From Pseudomonas rubra (GTDB lineage: Bacteria > Pseudomonadota > Gammaproteobacteria > Pseudomonadales > Pseudomonadaceae): a DNA stretch of 64,000 nucleotides. The position numbers and the translations under genes are program-made. This document shows, in pieces, positions 61,901 to 64,000 of this stretch. The stretch spans positions 1 to 64,000 of the forward strand of contig NZ_JAMDGZ010000058.1 in NCBI RefSeq assembly GCF_028656935.1. Reading direction: 5' to 3'. The notes below the pieces were generated by a model. It made no database searches and was not told the origin of the DNA. It saw only the letters and a program-made list of their open reading frames with translations. Position 1 is the first letter of the stretch, and every line of letters begins with the position of its first letter.

Positions 61901-64000
61901 GCCTTGCACAGTGGCCAAGCGCTGGAGCTTGCAGCCGCCAGCCTTGATAACACCCTCGGCAAGCTGACCAGCAGTGACGCACTGACTGCAACCATCGCCG
62001 GCAACCTGCTCAACCAGACAGGACTGTTTACTGCCGGGCAAGACTTGCGGCTCAACAGCGCCGATCTGAACAACCAGGCAGGTCAATTGACCGCGGGCGG
62101 CGCCCTGCACCTGGGTGCCGGATTGCTTGACAACCGCAACGGTGGGCGAGTCGACGGCAAGGGGCTGACAGCCAGCATCACTGGCCTTGACCAGCGTAAC
62201 GAAGGTCACCTGAGCAGTCAGGCCGACCTGAGCCTGGACCTCAATCATGGTCACTTGAACAACCAGGGCGGCCTGATCAATTCCCCTGGGCAATTACTGT
62301 TGAGCAACCTTGCCACGGTTGATAACCAGGGCGGGGAAATCTCCAGTGTGCGGGCGTTCGAGCTGAGCGCGCAGAGTCTGCACAACCGCAGCGGCAAGGT
62401 ATTGAGCGATCAGGCGCTGACGCTGCGCATCGCTCATGCACTGGACAACGTCAAAGGGCTGGTATCGGCCAGGGAGCTGGATCTTGCACTGGGCAGCCTG
62501 AACAACGGCGAAGGCAGCCTTACCGCTGGGCAGCGCCTGACCCTCAAGGTGGAAGCAGAGCTGGATAACCGCAGCGGCAAGATTCTGGCCGATGACACCT
62601 CGCTGGTTGCCGGCTCACTGGACAACAGCAACGGTGTAGTCCAGGGCGACCATGGACTGTCGCTCAGTGTCGAGGGGGCCCTCAACAACACTGCCGGTAA
62701 GCTCTCGGCGGGCAACAAACTCACGCTGACCGCGGCCAGCGTCAATAACAGCGACGGCAAACTGACCAGCGACGGCGCGCTGACGGCACGCATCGCCGGG
62801 CAAATGCTCAACCAGGCAGGCCTGATCGCGGCGACCGACGACCTGCAGTTGGCCACCGGCAGCCTCGACAACCAGGCCCAGGGCCGTATTACCAGCAAGG
62901 CCAACTTGCAACTGAGCGGTAGCGGCATAGATAACCGCACAGGCCGCATCGCAGCGGTCGGCGAGCTGAGGCTCAACGCTGCTGCCCTGGACAACAGGCA
63001 AGGTGGCCTGCTCAATTCGGGCAAGGCCATGGACCTTGCCGTCGACGCCCTGGACAACCGTGCCGGGGAAATTTCCAGTGTTACGCAACTGGACCTCACC
63101 GGTCGTCAACTCGACAACAGTGGCGGCCGCCTGCTGGCCAACGCCGACCTGCAATTGACCCTGGACCGGCTGAACAATCAGCTCAAAGGCATCATCAGCG
63201 GCCAGCAGTCGGTCACGCTCAATGCCGCGCACATCGATAACAGCGATCAGGGCAGCATCTTCGCCAAGCAAAACCTGAGCATGACCCTCCAGGCGGCCAC
63301 CGCGCGCGATGCCGCGCTGGATGGGCAGTTGAACAACCAACAGGGCTCACTGCGCAGTGATGGCGCGCTGACCCTGCACGCCGTCAGCCTGAACAACGAC
63401 CATGGCCTGGCGTCCAGCGCCAAGCCGCTGGTGTTGTCGGCACAGGGCGTGATCAGTAACCAGGGCGGCGAGTTGCTCAGCGCCGATACCCTGAACCTGA
63501 CCAGCGCCAGTCTTGATAACCGTCAGGGACGTGTTGTCGCCGACGGTGCGGTGCGGGTCGCTACGGGCGCCTTGAACAATCAGCAAAGTGGACGGCTGAC
63601 CAGTGCCGACAGCCTGAACCTGTTGGCGGGTGAAGTGGACAACCGCAAGCTCGGTCGAATCGCCAGTGGCAAAGCACTCGATGCCAGCATTCGCAGCCTG
63701 GATCAAAGTGGCGGTGGCGAGTTCTACAGCAACAGCGCCCTGACGCTGGATATGAATCGCGGGTACCTCAACAACAGCACTGGCCGGATCAACGCACCAG
63801 GCCCGCTGGTGTTCAAGAATCTGGGGGCTGTGGTCAACCAGAGCGGTGAGATTTCCAGCAAGCAGGCTTTTGTTGTCGCCGCGCAGAGCTTGGATAACAG
63901 CAACGGCAAGCTGCTCAGTGACCAGGCGTTGACGCTCACGGTCGAGCACGCCTTGAAAAACATCAAAGGGCGAATCTCGGCGGCCGGGCTCCAGGTGCAC
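58901..64000 (+). CDS. Giant TpsA exoprotein (filamentous haemagglutinin/CdiA type), 3' end outside the window
   Basis: Secreted partner of the TpsB. The first 1700 codons are visible with no stop. An extended signal peptide (about 1-48, ending PLWAQA) precedes the TPS secretion domain (about 49-290) with NPNLNGRAANIILNEV and VANPYGISCDGCGF motifs. From about 300 on there is a continuous beta-helix of degenerate about 20-residue haemagglutinin repeats with LDN-x-x-G cores. Larger blocks of about 115 residues recur four times. Whether the C-terminus carries a CDI toxin with an immunity gene, or an adhesin, cannot be seen. No ribosome site is evident before the ATG at 58901. Confidence 0.93.
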   Translation, partial: MDVRQFAFLARQPAARLKACDHFWGMPRRGLAFLLANVMFWQPLWAQAEGIVVSAPGTSLGQAGNGVPVVNIAAPNGSGLSHNQFQDYNVGQQGVILNNATNRTQDTQLGGIIVGNPNLNGRAANIILNEVNGGSPSQLKGYTEVAGQSAHVIVANPYGISCDGCGFINTPQATLSTGKAVIQNGQITHYQVDQGSVAIEGAGLNASNIDRFEIITRSARINARINANKLDIVTGANDVDARTLKATARAANPADAPQLAIDSSALGGMYAGAIKLVGTEAGVGVKLDGNLAASAGDIQLDANGHLSLAQTVASGAVQIKAASAQLQGPVYAATTLSVETQGDLDSRKSLAAAERVTLSSGGQLRNQDVIEAGVNADNSRNTQGDLSISAGALDNRGASLVASRNLAVNTTLATNNQGGTLSASQALSISAGTLDNQNQGRVLSTGSLALTAKQLLNAQGGLVTSSGGFSATLGELHNRAGELSSLDAMALNVTRLDNSAGLVSAGSALSINAPEAINSQGGRIAAGQDLKLVAGSLDNSQKGALTSQGALGLEVAGTLANHHQGRIESSGALEIKADQLNNQQGGSVASEQTLKLSAGNVVNRQGGSIASAQALNASIGSLDQEGKGRLLSNTDLSLDLNQGHLNNQGAVIKATGQLTLKNLSSVDNRGGELSSSESFAVLATSLNNDAGRVLSDRNLSLQIAQQLSNGAGLITANSLQLDVASLVNGQQGKVHSRSTLTSKVTGVLDNRAGTVTADGAAQLSVGTLINSAGKLTSQGALQIQAGQLNNQLNGQVSSEDTLQLSSGLLDNSSGGRIFSRKDLTATVTGLDQQGDGHLYSAANLSLDLNRGHLNNHGGLINAPGKLLLKNLNSVDNQNGEISSVQAFEVNADTLDNRNGKLLSEQALSLSVLRALNNTKGLIKASSLQVHAGRVDNGGGELHAREALNLHADGVLDNRIGKILGRDMQLNVASLDNAQGLIQADQGLKLSSSGAVSNRNGALHSGQALELAAASLDNTLGKLTSSDALTATIAGNLLNQTGLFTAGQDLRLNSADLNNQAGQLTAGGALHLGAGLLDNRNGGRVDGKGLTASITGLDQRNEGHLSSQADLSLDLNHGHLNNQGGLINSPGQLLLSNLATVDNQGGEISSVRAFELSAQSLHNRSGKVLSDQALTLRIAHALDNVKGLVSARELDLALGSLNNGEGSLTAGQRLTLKVEAELDNRSGKILADDTSLVAGSLDNSNGVVQGDHGLSLSVEGALNNTAGKLSAGNKLTLTAASVNNSDGKLTSDGALTARIAGQMLNQAGLIAATDDLQLATGSLDNQAQGRITSKANLQLSGSGIDNRTGRIAAVGELRLNAAALDNRQGGLLNSGKAMDLAVDALDNRAGEISSVTQLDLTGRQLDNSGGRLLANADLQLTLDRLNNQLKGIISGQQSVTLNAAHIDNSDQGSIFAKQNLSMTLQAATARDAALDGQLNNQQGSLRSDGALTLHAVSLNNDHGLASSAKPLVLSAQGVISNQGGELLSADTLNLTSASLDNRQGRVVADGAVRVATGALNNQQSGRLTSADSLNLLAGEVDNRKLGRIASGKALDASIRSLDQSGGGEFYSNSALTLDMNRGYLNNSTGRINAPGPLVFKNLGAVVNQSGEISSKQAFVVAAQSLDNSNGKLLSDQALTLTVEHALKNIKGRISAAGLQVH
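60812..64000 (+). repeat. Super-repeat inside TpsA (four copies)
   Basis: Blocks starting LDLNxGHLNN occur at 60812, 61436, 62234 and 63746 (LDMNRGYLNN). Each continues with (L/I)xxPGxLxxxNL, VDNxxGEISS, a LDNxxGK(L/V)LSDQAL stretch and (A/K)L..xKGL. Each is preceded by SLDQxGxGxxYS. Distances are 208, 266 and 504 codons, so spacing grows by whole haemagglutinin repeats. Confidence 0.85.

Noticed and set aside
58640..64000. Series of minus-strand frames opposite tpsA
   Set aside because: They mirror the repeat structure of tpsA and are absent outside it. The continuous plus-strand frame explains the region.
60812..64000. CRISPR-like or non-coding repeat array
   Set aside because: The repeats are degenerate at DNA level, in frame, and encode a known beta-helix pattern.

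Overview
The window reads as a chromosomal segment of a fluorescent Pseudomonas, most likely of the P. putida group. The basis is the GC-rich core genes, the Pseudomonas-type REP palindromes, the protein variants (FimV, MetZ, DUF1285/DUF4823 proteins, CvpA-PurF-MetZ) and the gene order holB...uvrB-gltX-tRNAs-leuCDB-asd-fimV-truA-trpF-accD-folC-dedD-cvpA-purF-metZ, which I recall as the core Pseudomonas arrangement. No database search was possible.

Region 1 (1-8043) is the right end of a mobile genomic island. Five tightly coupled minus-strand genes encode a P-loop deoxynucleoside-monophosphate kinase, two very large tyrosine-recombinase-like proteins (727 and 755 aa), a 357-aa HTH/coiled-coil protein and a third tyrosine recombinase (457 aa). 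The island ends abruptly inside tmk (thymidylate kinase): only the C-terminal half of Tmk survives at 8044-8382. An element that breaks an essential nucleotide-kinase gene thus appears to carry its own dNMP kinase as first gene of its recombination operon, and to supply an outward promoter for the remnant and holB. This is the most interesting part of the window.

Region 2 (8.3-23.2 kb) is core genome: holB, tatD, a class-V aminotransferase divergent from a TetR regulator, a MoaA paralogue, DUF4823 lipoprotein, DUF1285 protein, secreted cupin, tRNA-Asn, aromatic aminotransferase, LexA-controlled uvrB, an EmrAB-type efflux pair and gltX.

Region 3 (23.3-31.0 kb) has a duplicated tRNA-Ala/tRNA-Glu operon with a stringent-type promoter, a TetR/hydrolase/thioesterase group, a Dus enzyme, ibpA with a sigma32 promoter and ROSE RNA thermometer, and a 1098-aa PAS-GGDEF-EAL protein.

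Region 4 (31.0-50.2 kb) is biosynthetic: LysR, leuC, leuD, a methyltransferase, leuB, asd and its Cys-less paralogue, fimV, truA, trpF, accD, folC, a SPOR protein, cvpA, purF, metZ and an SDR.

Region 5 (50.2-64 kb) has tRNA-Val and three tRNA-Asp genes, a second SDR, a chemoreceptor, a DUF2242-like lipoprotein, a 28-codon ORF, an AraC regulator next to a nitrilase-fold protein lacking key catalytic residues, and a two-partner secretion system (TpsB plus a giant TpsA running off the window, with a long internal super-repeat).
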